The position numbers and the translations under genes are program-made. Shown in pieces: positions 24,068 to 35,930 of a stretch of 64,000 nucleotides of DNA (position 1 is the stretch's first letter; every line of letters begins with the position of its first letter). A model generated the notes under the pieces. It was not told where the DNA came from and made no database searches. It was given only the letters and a program-made list of their open reading frames with translations. The stretch spans positions 10,540,001 through 10,604,000 of the forward strand of contig OX485806.1 of assembly GCA_950295325.1 (NCBI GenBank), written 5' to 3'. The DNA comes from Polytrichum commune (lineage: Eukaryota; Streptophyta; Polytrichopsida; Polytrichales; Polytrichaceae).

Positions 24068-27000
24068 ATGTGGCGGGTTATCAATATTGAGCGTCAATTT
24101 GCGTTTTACGGCGCGTATCGGAAAACTTGGTTCAATATCCTAATCCACGTCTTATTTGTGTGGCCCATGATTTACGGCATCATGGTGTTGCTCGCCTATA
24201 GCGAGCCTCTCTACCCAAGGCCCGCATGGCTTGAATCGAGGGTGCCGCCCGAGGTCGCTCAACACATGAATTTCAACCGGAGCTTTGTGGCCGCCGTTTT
24301 TTACTCCATTTTCTACATTTGCTTGGACCACCGGGCCGGGTTTTTGGCCGCATTGTTGGTGGCGGGATGTTGGTTGGGCGGCAACCGCTTTGCAAAAGAG
24401 GTCCCGTGGGAGACGGCATGGAAGGTGTGGTAACTATTAATCATACCTATTAATCGTCCCTCTAAGCACAAGCACAAATGTATTATTAATAACGATTCCT
24501 CGGCTTCCTTTCTATCAGATTTTGTTAGTAACTCAAACAGATTTTCAATGCATCTTAAATATTCGATTTTTGTCGCCGTATTCTAACAACATAAAACTCC
24601 TGTAATCATTAAGGATTCACATGTCTTCCATGAAATGTAGGTACAGTAACCTCCCGCTTAAGTACGCACCTGTTTAAGTACGCATCCCGGTTAAGTACGC
24701 ATTTTTTGGCAAAAAAATTAGGGTTCAAGATTTCTTAGTTGAACATGTCGTGAATCGTCATTTGGTGTAAGTTTTGAAGTTTTTTGCGTTTGGCTTTGAG
24801 GTCGACCGCTCGCGATTTAGGAAACCCTAAATCCTAAAGTACACACCTACCAACTAAGTACGCACAAACTGCGCATGTTCAAGTTGCGTACTTAAGCGGG
24901 AGGTTACTGTATATCACAAGTGTATCGTAGAATCCTATGATACAATTGGAGTAACCAAAAAGTCCAGATTTCAAAAATATGTCTAGAGTTACTCAAATAC
25001 AACATCGTTAGAAAAATTACCATAGTGGCATTAAATACCATATGACACTAAGTACGATATTTAGTGTAGTGGGGACCACATTTATATTTAGTGCAATGCC
25101 ATTTTTTTGGACATTGTGCATCCTAGATTCAACATTGAATATGGGTGAGGGAGAATATCGAGAGAGCAATGTTGGCATGAATCCCACCTTATTCCCGGGC
25201 ACACAAAATTTGTAGTGAGGGCTTAGGGCTTAGTTCACACAGAGTCCCAAGTTTGAAGTCCATATCCCTTGAGATCAATGCGTGCAATCTCAACTGTTGA
25301 GAGCATGGAAGTTGGGGACTTACCACTTCACATGGGGTCCCAAGTTCTAAGTCACAAGTATGACATTGATGCCTACATGGAAACATTTTTTGGGGGGGTG
25401 AGGCCCGGGACTTGTGTTGAGAACTGGATCGAGCAAAAAGCTAGATCCAACTCTTAACACAAGTGCCGAGAAGTTTTTGCATAAAACAATCAAGATCTAA
25501 CTTTGATGCATACAAACCATACTTTAACGGTTTCTTGAGGCTCGAAAGGTGGGAGTCCCAATGTCCGGGGAGATTTTGGGCATAATCGGTCAAGATCGTA
25601 GTGTTCCCAAGTGCAATTGGTCACATATTGACATCTTTTAGTTTTTCTTTTACTACTTTGAGGTATATTCCATAGATTTCTCTAAAACGATCGGTATTTT
25701 TCTTGTAGTCCTGAACTGCAACCGGTTACTTCTAAAACTCAACCAATCCATCTATAACTAGCGATTAATTCTCCCCATTCACTGGGTGAAACTTTGCCTC
25801 CATGTCGAGAATTCTTGACACGAGTGTGTCTTGGGACTTCGGACCCTCATAACAGTGTTAAGTAGTGTGTGTTCGTTCATGTGGTCCCCATAAATATAAC
25901 CGTGGGATGTCGCAACTAGTACATATTTGGACTGAATTTGCCTACATAAAGAAACACACACTACTTAATAACGATGTCATGCCATGTGAATGGGGCCTTA
26001 CTAATGTTATGTTGATTCCTCCAATATAGATGCGATTTTGGCTATTAACATGGAAATGCAATTTGGTTACCAAGATACTCCTCACAGATGCCCCGTTTTT
26101 CTATGACAGACAGTGCTGACTGGACAGCTCGTGTGTTGCACAGCGCAGTTCTTGGGAAGTGGCCCTTATGAGGTCAGCATCTTATTAAACTTCTATAAAT
26201 TGTGACAGACCTAAAAACTCTATTAAAAACCTCTGTGTGTCTCATCCTCACATGCGTTAATCAAGTGACAAGTTGGGCATGGGGGCCTTAACTTAGCCGC
26301 GTCACCAAAGCACTGTGAACGCCTCCCGTGTGGTCGGGGGCTAGGAAGATTTCGGCCGTCGATTGCGATTTGAGAGATCTAAAGGCTCCTATGCTGCCCT
26401 AGCTTCAGGCTTCTCTTCCCCTCATGTAGAGCTTAAAGAATTTCACGTTGGATGAAATCTCCACCTCCATCCACTCATGAATCTTGGATGCTTCTTTTTC
26501 AAACTAAGTCCATCGTTAAAAGGACTTGCGGAGGAGATGATGCCAACCGGGGGGGGGGGGGGGGGGCTTCATTGGGAACTTAGAGAACCTTCAGGGAACC
26601 TTCAAAATCCTACACAAATGATCTCATACAACGGGATGAGCAATCAACCCCTTCATCTTGCAAACATTGATTTTTCATCCGTCAGAAGTTTTTTTTCGGG
26701 TTGCCCGAGCAGTTTCCTAGACCGTAGGATGGGGCTATGTAAATGGATGGCTTGGATGTGGTATGCCAATGACCACACACCCTCCATTCATAGTGTCGCA
26801 GTGACATGGGGGCCTTAAGGGTGAGTTTACATGTAGGTCGCTTGCCCACCAAATTCTAGTGTGAGTAAGGACAAACATGCCCAAATGTAGAGGGAATCTA
26901 GTGGGGTAGGGTTTATATGTGCCAACTAGCTACTCCCATCTTCTCAAATTTGGGTCCACCTACTAACCTCCTCCTCCAGGCTAACACATCCTCCTCCTTC

Positions 27001-29023
27001 TAAAATTGGTTTTCAAAACCTTCAATAACCAGCACTTGTAAGTTCATGATTTTTATTGGAAGCATGAAAGTCTAGCAACCCGTGTCCAGAGCCATCCACA
27101 TTCTAGTGGACTGCCATAATGTGGTTGGAAGGCATCTCGCGCTTAAGTACATGCGAACACCTCCAACCCACTATTTTGTAGAATCTAGTGGACGAGCGGC
27201 CTACGTGGAAACTCACCCTTACTCGGTTATTTATCTTAATCGGACACCTGAATTTGAGTGGCGTGTGCTTAGGTTAGATCTAAGAACAGAATCCAACACG
27301 ACACGTGTTCAAAGAGATTGGACTACATGATCAAGTTTTATCAACTATTTCTAGACTCAATAGACAACACAATTGGATGAGATCTAGGTAACCATTTAAA
27401 GAACCAACACACATACACTTTTGATAATTATACACTAAATCGAGGGAAGCTCGATGTTTGTTGATGCTTTCATCATAGATTCACTAGTGCAACACAAGTT
27501 TTTGGTGCATACATGTTGGAGAACATGAAACACAAGCCACTTAACATCCACATACTATATAGATAGACGTCACATAAATTTATTATCGGAGACATAGCCA
27601 ACTCGAAATGCAATTTGAAATTCAGACACAAGCATGTCCATGGATCTGTTGCTTTTGTGTGCAGATAGGCCATCCAAATGTTTTGGAGAATATCGTGCAA
27701 ACGCTTCTCATGGCGCCCTACTTTGTTCTTCTAGAAGTAAGCCCCCGCACCTCTCATGTGTCTAAGGGCCGCTTTACACCTAGAGACCGGGCCAATTCCC
27801 CTTGAGGGCAATCGCATGAAATTTCAGCCCCTTTTGGTTTGGAGGCTGGCCTCAACTACACATTATAATAAGATTATAATGGGGGCCAATTTTTCCATAT
27901 GTAAAGGCCTTAGGGCTAAGAAGCTAGGCCGATTCAATAAATCTAGCATAATCCAACAGATCTAGCATAATCTAGCATAGAGCCGTTCATATTTCCACAT
28001 AATCCAATGGATATAGTTCGCTGAAGAAATCATTTTTTATTTTTATTTTTATTAGTTTATTGAAATGTGACATTGGCCCTCCATTTTGGGTGCACCCAAT
28101 TCAATGAGCTCGGGCCGTGTCAGACCATGCATTTTTTGATCAAAAAATTCATACCATCAAATCAGCCTGGCCTCTAGGTGTAAAGGGGTTGGGGCCAATT
28201 TCTGCCTTTTGCCCAATCACAAGTGAGGATTTCAAGCCTCTTACACAACGAATTGGCCCGGCCTCTAGGTGTAAAGCGGCGCTAAGTCCGTTGTTGGCTA
28301 TAAAAGTCGAGCTAACTTTTCTAATTCCTTCCAAGTGAAGACATTTGTATGTAGCATAAGGTGTTCGGAGTATATCATGTTGCAAACAAATCATAATGTT
28401 GTGCAATGAAATTGCAAACTCTCATCAAGCATGTTAGGCCTTGACCGGTGGTGGAGTGGTATCATCTTTTTTTTAAACCACTCATGTAGCTATAATGAGA
28501 ATTTTATCATTTTTTATATCAGAATGGTATGGGTAGTTGAAGGGTCTTTTTTGTTGATATCATTTAGTTATGTATATTATACAAGAACCTTCATGCCTAG
28601 AGAAAATCACATAAGTATCAATTACCTCATGACTACTAAGGACCATTATCTCATGGCTACTATTGGTCCTCATTACCTCATGATTACTAATGGTGAAGTT
28701 GTTGATATTAATGGTTTAAAATAGGGTAAGTGACATTTACACATGTGACACTAAATACCATAAACAATGTAATGATAATGATTCACCTATATACCAATCC
28801 AACATTAATCCTGACTACATTTTGTCAAGGTTTTATACTTTTGATAGCTTTTCGTGTCACACAACATGTACAATAGGTTCTGATGGTGTTGGTGGTCTTC
28901 TTTATTGTGCAGCTTCTACATGGATTTGGGTATGTGCCCTATCGGGGGTTTTTCACAAGGGTGCAGGGATTAACACAACCTCATCCAGGAGGGCCGCATA
29001 GCCCTAAACCACCACCACCGTAA
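24068..29023 (+). CDS. Mpo1-like (DUF962) membrane protein
   Basis: Four exons: 24068-24424, 26110-26172, 27665-27736, 28913-29023; all phase 0, 200 residues. Exon 1 has FAFYGAY (11-17), the family hallmark NILIHVLFVWP (23-33) and two further hydrophobic segments (YSIFYICLD; FLAALLVAGCWLGG). Exon 2 gives VLTGQLVCCTAQFLG, exon 3 NVLENIVQTLLMAPYFVLLE, exon 4 LLHGFGYVPYRGF and a Pro-rich tail. Yeast Mpo1 is an ER Fe(II) dioxygenase that removes one carbon from 2-hydroxy fatty acids in phytosphingosine breakdown. Here the His after FYGAY is Arg18 and the usual GHGVFEKR box reads GSGPYEIGH, so activity is uncertain. Exon 1 is clearly more GC-rich than its flanks. The first donor, AAG|GTGTGG, is weak. 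The open frame extends upstream but the first ATG is at 24068. Confidence 0.8.
24644..24909. mobile_element. pogo/Emigrant-like MITE (Tc1/mariner type)
   Basis: 266 bp in intron 1 of the Mpo1-like gene. Ends are inverted: CAGTAACCTCCCGCTTAAG and its reverse complement, flanked by TA on both sides (24642-24643, 24910-24911). The inner ends repeat TTAAGTACGCA three times on the left (24657-24700). Start CAGTA and TA duplication match plant pogo-like elements such as Emigrant/Lemi. Confidence 0.85.
26549..26566 (+). repeat. 18-base G homopolymer
   Basis: Uninterrupted G run in Mpo1-like intron 2. Shorter G runs occur at 36357-36368, 42490-42500 and 45306-45318. Confidence 0.9.
26817..27221. mobile_element. 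TIR element family M2, copy 1 (Mpo1-like intron 2)
   Basis: Inverted ends: AAGGGTGAGTTTACATGTAG on the left; the right end is the complement of AAGGGTGAGTTTCCACGTAG. A second block, GCCCACCAAATTCTAG, is also inverted. 405 bp, non-coding; a D1 fragment follows at about 27235-27400. Confidence 0.7.
27767..28281. mobile_element. TIR element (Mpo1-like intron 3)
   Basis: 515 bp. Left GGCCGCTTTACACCTAGAGA and right complement with TCTAGGTGTAAAGCGGC; CTAAG lies on both outer sides (27762-27766, 28282-28286). A third internal copy of the end sequence lies at about 28168-28200 (CCTCTAGGTGTAAAGGGG), suggesting a nested or rearranged copy. Confidence 0.7.
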
Positions 29024-29202
29024 GTAACACAATTAATGAGTGACGAACCTCTTTACCTCCCATAAGATTACAAAATTATCCCTACATGTAATGTGGACCA
29101 AAGAATAACCTAAAAATTCACTAGTAGAAATTCCCTTGAGATGCTCCTATAGTGTTGAATGGGTGTAGTTTGGGTGACGCCCGCCTGGTTAGTCTAAGCC
29201 AC

Positions 29203-29336
29203 TTAGGGTTTATTTCCATGTAGGCTAGTTGTCCACCAGATTCTGTTGAAAATGTACAATTTATTTGGTGGAATCTACATTTCAAGTATAATCTGGTGGG
29301 CAAGCAGCCTAACCAAAACTAACCCTTAACCAACTC
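29203..29336. mobile_element. TIR element family M2, short copy
   Basis: 134 bp, ends TTAGGGTTTATTTCCATGTA and complement of TTAAGGGTTAGTTTTGGTTA, then CCACCAGATT inverted. Same family as 26817-27221 but with the middle lost. It lies 180 bases past the Mpo1-like stop codon. Confidence 0.6.
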
Positions 29337-30678
29337 ATCTACACTGTTATGTGCAGTTAAGTTGCCTCTTTACCCATGCAAATTGTATTGGGTCGAAGTC
29401 AGACCACAAAACGCATAATTTTGTTCATTCGTCCGTATACCAACCATCTACTTTTATATTCATCTGGGTATATAATATGCTGAACAAGGTTTAAGTTATC
29501 CTTTTGTCAACAGTGTCACTAAAGCCATTCAACGTACGAGACACAGCCATCCTTTAGAAGTTCAGTTCCTGCACGATGAACATAAATGTCCATGTGTCAA
29601 GCATGATCTTTCTGACCAATTAGTGCAGCACTTTCGAAGCCACTGATTGACCATTCACATGCAACATAAACTATTGATAAAGAGACTTTGGTGACATAGG
29701 AGGTGACCAAGGTTTACCACAAGTCACGTCTAAAAATGAGGTGTCCTTGATACCAATATGATTGTGAGAACAGAACCCTCTTATTCAATCATACTTACTT
29801 GGTTCCTCTCTGCAGTTGTCCATGTCATGATACCGATTGCAGCTCAAGTGATTCAGACCATTCTCGAAAATGCTGTGACGCTTCTACAGAGTGCGACGGA
29901 GTTGCGTACCCAAAAGATTGGTTTCCTGCAAGCAATTAGGAGTATGTACAAAATGTTCTGTAAAGTAGCAGAAATTAAGTAGTCAACAAGCCATTGGATG
30001 GCACGTATGGATGGTGTTTAATCCACGGGCAATGTGCAAGCAAGGTCAATGTCGAAGTATCACTTGATAGGCATAGACTGACTGACAGATATGATGTTGG
30101 ATTGAAAGATAGTGAGAAATAATGTCAAGCTGTTCCACTCATACATCCAATTCTAACAGCTAATATGACCTATCCCTGTATCAAGCCTTTCATAAGGATA
30201 GAAAGCACTGAGTAGAAACAATAGAGCTGACAGGAAGGACATGGTCAAGAGAGAATTCTGTGACAACAAGAGCGCCCAATATGAAGATGTCGTAGTCATT
30301 ACAGTAATGAATTAAGTTATAAGAGAAGAAAACCATGTTGTCAATTGACATTGGCAGCCAGCACTTTGACAGAAGTGGCTGTGAATATGACATACCCACC
30401 TGAGGTACAAGTTAGAGCACATGCAAGGGGTGCAACAAATGTGTTGGGAACTTTTAATTTGTAACCTAGTAGTGGGTTCTCGGTTTTGGAAGCCCAAGAG
30501 ACATGCTCCAATACACGCTTGGCTAGTCCAATTAACGTGCCTTGACTTTGTCCTTGTACCTGCCTTCAGCCTAGGACTAAAACAAGGTGGTTAGGAATAA
30601 GAACAAACCACCATTTAGCACTTCAAGTGTTTGTGAATATCCTCTATGCCTTTAGCCTGAATGAGCCATGTATGATAA
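29337..30678. other. non-coding stretch between convergent genes
   Basis: Lies between the 3' ends of the Mpo1-like and DENR genes. Probably holds the DENR 3' untranslated region near 30400-30678. A plus open frame at 29758-29982 (75 residues, hydrophobic middle) is unrecognised. Nothing else seen. Confidence 0.4.
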
Positions 30679-33600
30679 TCAACCACTAGCTGGCACTTTC
30701 CTCCCATCTTCAATGAAGTAAATTGCCGACTCTGGCACCTGTTGCAGGCAAAATAGCTGACTATCAGAATGACAGAATTGAAGACGACAGCATACATCCC
30801 TTTTTGTGCAGTGTTATATTCAACCTACTTGTATTTCTGATATTATGTAATTTGGCATCCCTATTGTAGTTTGTGTAAATGAATATCTAATGATCATGGA
30901 AACCAGTTGTTATCCAAAGCAGCAGGGAAACAAAGCACTTAGGTTCCTTACATCTTTCCAGGTGTCCGTAATGAACTCCACAATGTCGTACATGATGTCA
31001 CCTTGAACATCTATCTGCTCTTTCTCAGTTGGACCCTGTGACATCAAAAACAACAAAATATTATCGCATTCTTCAACCAAGCTTGCAATTTACAAAATGC
31101 AGACAGAACTACAATCACTAACATTATCAACAACAACTTCTCATAAGATATGTACGCACCTTCACAACAGATGCTCCACTTGCAAACTTCTTGCCCAACT
31201 TTTTGGACGCATCGGTCAACTTGATTCCTGCAGACTCCAAATTCATCAGCTACACACCAAAATCTCTGCAGGACAATTTCCCTTGAGCTTTGCAGTGCAT
31301 ATGTAATTCATCATTGACAGGCCAAGTATAATGGACCCTTAGTGCACATGCTGTATAGTAGAGAAGACTGTCAACATTCCACTTGCTTCATAACCTGTAT
31401 CTCAACAATATTAATAATCTGACCACTAGTTGAAATACTAGGCAGTCCATGTGTTTATTTAAGGAAAAAGACACATACCTACAGATTTGAGATAGTAACT
31501 TACCAAACATGTCGAGGCCTTTGATAATAGTAACACACTTGCGTTTATTTCTCACAATCTTTTCCACAACAACCTCAGCCTTTTCCTGAATTTCCAAAGT
31601 ATCAAGCGATAAGTTAACATTCTACTCAGAAGCACCCCAACTTTGAAGAAATTACCCCAGTAATATAAAGCAGACATCTGAGATGGTACCTTTTTCTTCA
31701 CTTTGCCCCCTGGCAATCTCTTGACTTCCTCATCCTTCTTAGATTCTGATGCACTTCCTGTGAAGCCAAAAGGTAGACAAGTAAGAGGCTGCTTCTCGTA
31801 GTCAAGAGGCCGCCAGAATCTCCAGCACTACCTAGGGGTGGAAAGTGCTTGCTCATCCTCACTAATTTCCTCAGATTAATTGCATCTACCCCCACTGACT
31901 TCATCAGTCCCCTGATAGGGGATGCATAAATTACATATGATCTGGTAATGTACTCCAACTTAAGCATGAAACTAATGCAACAAATTTTATATACAACACT
32001 TCTGTGGTATTCAGTGGAAGTGAGAAACATGAGCAATAATTAATGACTCAAGTCACATTTTATTAAGGATATAGTACATAACCTCCTTCAAATATCTAAC
32101 ACAAGATCAGAAATCATCTCACTTGCAGCAGTAACATGTCATGCTCAGAAAACTGGCAAATCATATTCAAATGTAAGAGAAAACCATCACACTATCCCAT
32201 CCTGGAACTGCCTTCTAGACATATATTGAAACAAAATCTGCAATAAGTCACTAACTTATAGAATGAAGACATTGATCGAGCAGTTGAATCCAAGTAGAAA
32301 TTACACCCAAACCTCCAATATCCATCCTCCAAACAAGAAAACATGCTACATTGTTGCAATGGCATTCTAAATGTAAGAATAATTGCAAGTACCTTCACCC
32401 TTTGTACCATCCCCTTTCTCGCCTGCTATATTCAAACCATCCAACTGCTCTGCTGTTTTTTCAGCTGCTTCTGAGAGACATGACAGATGGCACCAACCTC
32501 TCCTTAGTTAGGAGATACATAGAGTCACATTTGATTTTCCAAATGAATGGTGGATTGACTGAAGAGATAAGTGGAAATGATTGAGTGGGCTATAAGCACG
32601 GAAACTGAAGTCTAATATAGATAATAAGAATGTGGATCAGCAGACAAGGAGTCTTTAGGCACTCAACAGAGAGGTATATTCAGATACAAACCTCTAGGAA
32701 CGAACCCAATCTGAAACGAAAGAAATACAACTAATATCCTTTTATTTGATACCTACACTTACAATTGTAAGTAGTCAAGAAAAGCTCTGACATGATCTGG
32801 TCCAAAGCTATGGTCTTCTCTTGAATACCCAAGAAAAGCTGCAATGAGAGGAGGAGAAAACAGAAGAGAATGAAAAGCAAGAGACGCTTTGGTTCAAACA
32901 GAATTGTAAGGGGTGAAATTCTTCAACAAGGAAGTCGTAATGAGCCCCTATGATTCAAGGATTTCAACAGATCATTGCAGCAATAAGTCTTGACAGGAAA
33001 ATAAAACACACTGTAGTTTATTTTAATTTTTTCTTAATAACATTTCAACTTTCTGAAGAAAAGTACCATGCTGAAAATTAGAAAAAGGATAGAAAATGTG
33101 ATTGGAGGTTGAAGGTCTTAATAGCTACAACACCAAAAATGCTCCCGTCAGGTGTGAACCTTACAACTTAAGTGTTGGCTATTCTGTTTAACAACCACAA
33201 GAAGAGTGCAGGAAGAAGTGTAAGAATCCAGATGAGAAGACAGAAACTTGAATTACTTGGTTGCTTTAAGTCCCCAATTATCACTCATCTCAGGAGACTG
33301 TACAAAGCGTCCATAATCTACTACAAGCGACTGTAAAATGCACATGTAATGACCGTGTGCAAACAACCATCATCTCACAAACAATGTAATTGAAGGAGCT
33401 CAACAGAATGAACCTAGGAAAGAAATCTGAAATTCTGTGGTCAAAACAAAACCAGAAAGAGAAGACCTCAACTGGCTTGATAAACTAGGCTACTCCCCAC
33501 ACATATTGCAGATAGAAAATACAAGTTCCATTAAACCGGAACCCGACAATATCGTAACCCTAAACTCTAAATTTAATTTTAGAAAGTACCAGACCTGCAC

Positions 33601-35238
33601 CTCTATCATGCATGAGAATGGTCCATTGCCCACCAGACCTTGTCACATCATCAATATCCAAGACAATGTACCAGGGGTGTCAGATGTATGGATGGACCCA
33701 CACAAATCCTCGTTCATAAAAGTCACATCATCAATATCCAAGACCATGTACAAGGGGTGTCAGATGTATGGATGGACCCACACACATTCTAGTTCATTTA
33801 TCAATCACTTCAGCACATTTCACCTTGAATAAACACACCCAAACCATAAATAGACCCAAATGTCTTATGGGTTCACTGATATGAGGTTCAGACATCATAA
33901 AGGATTTCCCCAGAATATTCATGGAAAATGCAGAACAACAAAAACCCTAACCACAGCAAGGTCGCCCTTGCAAGCAAGATTACCTTTGACTAAGGCTGGG
34001 TACAACTCTGGTGCATTCTTGACGAGCCATGGCTTGCACTTCTCAAAGTCAGGACCAAACTCGCAATACTCCGCCGGCAGAGAGCAAACTGTGCACCCAT
34101 CCCAGAACAGTATCTCATCACAATTAGCTCCCATAACATCAATTTGAGATTCCACACATGCATATTTTCTCTTTACCAAGAAAAGATGACTCCGAGGGTG
34201 CCACAGTTGCTATTATGGTGTTGCTTCATCTTCTATATGTAATCCCAAAACAGGCATCACGAGAATTAGAGGGCCCTCGAAGACTCCTGCCTCCTCCAAA
34301 GATGGACACCTTGAACAGGCAAGCACAGATAAGCAGGCCAACACCTATCTCCTCTCCCCCAAGAGCAAGATCCTGGGTTCCCATATGGTTGGTCGAAAAC
34401 ATGTGGTTCACCCGGATTACCCCTATATGATTAGATGGACCATAGTGGTAGGCTGCACCATGAATTCTCTTTCCACTCTTCTCTTCACTCGAAACGCTTT
34501 AGTAAGAAACATTAAAGTCCTCATTTGAGGCCAATTGAACCCTAAAACCCTACAGAACCATCTGGATGGCTCCTTTCAAAAGCAAACGCATTGAACACGA
34601 GCGGACAAGCCAGCCTGCACCTATCTCCCTATCTCCCCCAAAGGCAAGCCCCTCGATTCCCACACAGTTGGTTGAAGAAACCCGGTTCACTCGGATACCC
34701 CACTGTAATTGGATGGACCGTAGGTGGCAGGGTGCACCATGAATTCTCTTTCCACTCTTCTCTTCACTCAAAACAAATCGGCAAGAAACATCAAAACGTT
34801 CAATTAATGATAATTGAACCCTAAAACCCTCCCTACCTATGGTTCAACAACCGGATGGCTCCTTTCCAAGGTGAACACCTTGAACAGACCAGCCAAGCCG
34901 GCCTGCACCTATCTTCCACCCAGGGGCAAGCCCTTAGGTTCCGGTTCCCCACACGGTCAGTTGAAAGTAACTGGCTCAGGGAATTCTCTATCGAGTCCTC
35001 TCTTCACCCGAAACACAACAGCAAGAGCCATCAAAACATTCATTTGTTGCCAATTGAACCCTAAAAATGTACAGAACCGCCTTCACACCATCCGGCAGGC
35101 TTCTGAAAATGAATGAGTAGACCTCGTGACGAATGATGACCGAACGTGCAAGCAATTTCGTAACGCAAGAACGATGTGTTCAGTTAGAAACGCACCAGGG
35201 CAGTAGAGCACTTGCATGGGTTGCAGCTTCACCGCCAT
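30679..35238 (-). CDS. DENR: DENR, density-regulated protein (translation re-initiation)
   Basis: Eight exons: 35196-35238, 33984-34088, 32393-32470, 31690-31757, 31504-31585, 31160-31227, 30952-31035, 30679-30738. Every junction is GT-AG and all phases agree; 195 residues, the family's usual length. The N-terminus has the zinc-binding Cys set C13, C16, C23, C32 (VLYCPVCSLPAEYCEF) that contacts MCT-1 in animals. A polar linker (EQLDGLNIAGEKGDGTKGEG) and a basic patch (RLPGGKVKKK) follow. The C-terminal SUI1/eIF1-like domain begins at VVVEKIVRNKRKC and includes GIKLTDASKKLGKKFASGAS, then EQIDVQGD and IVEFI. DENR with MCTS1 recycles 40S subunits and supports re-initiation after short upstream frames. 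The 43-base first exon was chosen because it supplies the first Cys and completes the VC codon; the open frame running upstream of exon 2 does not. Confidence 0.93.
33641..33800. repeat. 80-bp tandem duplication in DENR intron
   Basis: Two adjacent copies start GTCACATCATCAATATCCAA at 33641 and 33721 and share GGGGTGTCAGATGTATGGAT. Only a handful of differences between the units, so the duplication is fairly recent. Confidence 0.8.
34270..35090. repeat. three tandem units of about 270 bp in DENR first intron
   Basis: Each unit contains a variant of GATGGCTCCTTTC, CCTGCACCTATCT, GAATTCTCTTTCCACTC and ends near ATTGAACCCTAAAA (about 34536, 34814, 35053). The units have diverged, the third most. 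Each ending supplies a telo-box-like ACCCTAAAA, so the array spreads this motif through the intron next to the 43-base first exon. Confidence 0.75.
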
Positions 35239-35352
35239 TGCTGCAGCGGCACCAAAACCTCGTGAGAAAATTCTATTACAAAACAGGTGATCGTTAGGGT
35301 TACGGGAAATTGTCAGGGCTTGAGGAGGGTGTCGTCGGGAGCTTGCTAATCG

Positions 35353-35361
35353 TTAGGGTTT
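35353..35361 (-). promoter_or_regulatory. telo-box upstream of DENR
   Basis: On minus the sequence is AAACCCTAA, 115 bases before the ATG at 35238. A weaker ACCCTAA is at about 35293-35299. Telo-boxes are common in plant translation genes, which fits DENR. Confidence 0.45.
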
Positions 35362-35495
35362 GGAGGTCCGAGGTTCGGCTATGGCGCAAGGCGCATGCGT
35401 CTTCAGGTGCAAGACGAAGTTCCCTTATGACGTTCCCACGTTCCCGACTCAATCCTCTACAATATGACCATTTTTTCTTTTATTGAATTATAAAC

Positions 35496-35930
35496 ATGTT
35501 ACACTCTAAACTCCGTATTATCACACCTGTGGCAACCAAAGTGCACGTGATATCACGGAGTTTTGTAGTGTTAACATGGATGCGTGATACTGTAGGATAA
35601 GTGTAGCACATGACATTATGGAATAACACAAAGTGCAATCTGTCAATGGTGTGGTGTGATCCACTCCACTTGGCCTTCCTGGGCGATATGGCATTTGGAT
35701 GCACCAACTTTCAACAAGTGGCATCATAAGAAGAAGAAGAAGAAGAAGAAGAAGGTGACACTCCACATATTGACACATGGCGTAATGCAAGGGTGTGGAC
35801 TGACTTCTTTGGTGGTTTGCATTAATGACAAAATTCGTGATATAAGGGAGAGAAATGTGACAATAAGGAGTGATATTTGAGAGTGAGTGGCATTATGGGG
35901 GTTGATATTACGGAGTTTAGGGTGTAACAT
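35496..35930. mobile_element. TIR element family M3
   Basis: 435 bp with ends ATGTTACACTCTAAACTCCG and the complement of ATGTTACACCCTAAACTCCG. An (AAG)n microsatellite lies inside at 35728-35754. A rearranged fragment of the same family is at about 42100-42245 (CACGCTAAT, GTGACGTGCAATTGGTTGCC, GAGTTTAGAGTG). Confidence 0.8.

Noticed and set aside
33919-34179. ATG-initiated 86-residue minus frame as the DENR start
   Set aside because: Its N-terminus lacks the first Cys pair and it reads through a good acceptor at 34089-34090. The 43-base exon at 35196-35238 supplies MAVKLQPMQVLYCP in the right phase.
35728-35754. AAG run as a coding poly-Lys tract
   Set aside because: It lies inside a TIR element with no conserved frame; it is a microsatellite.
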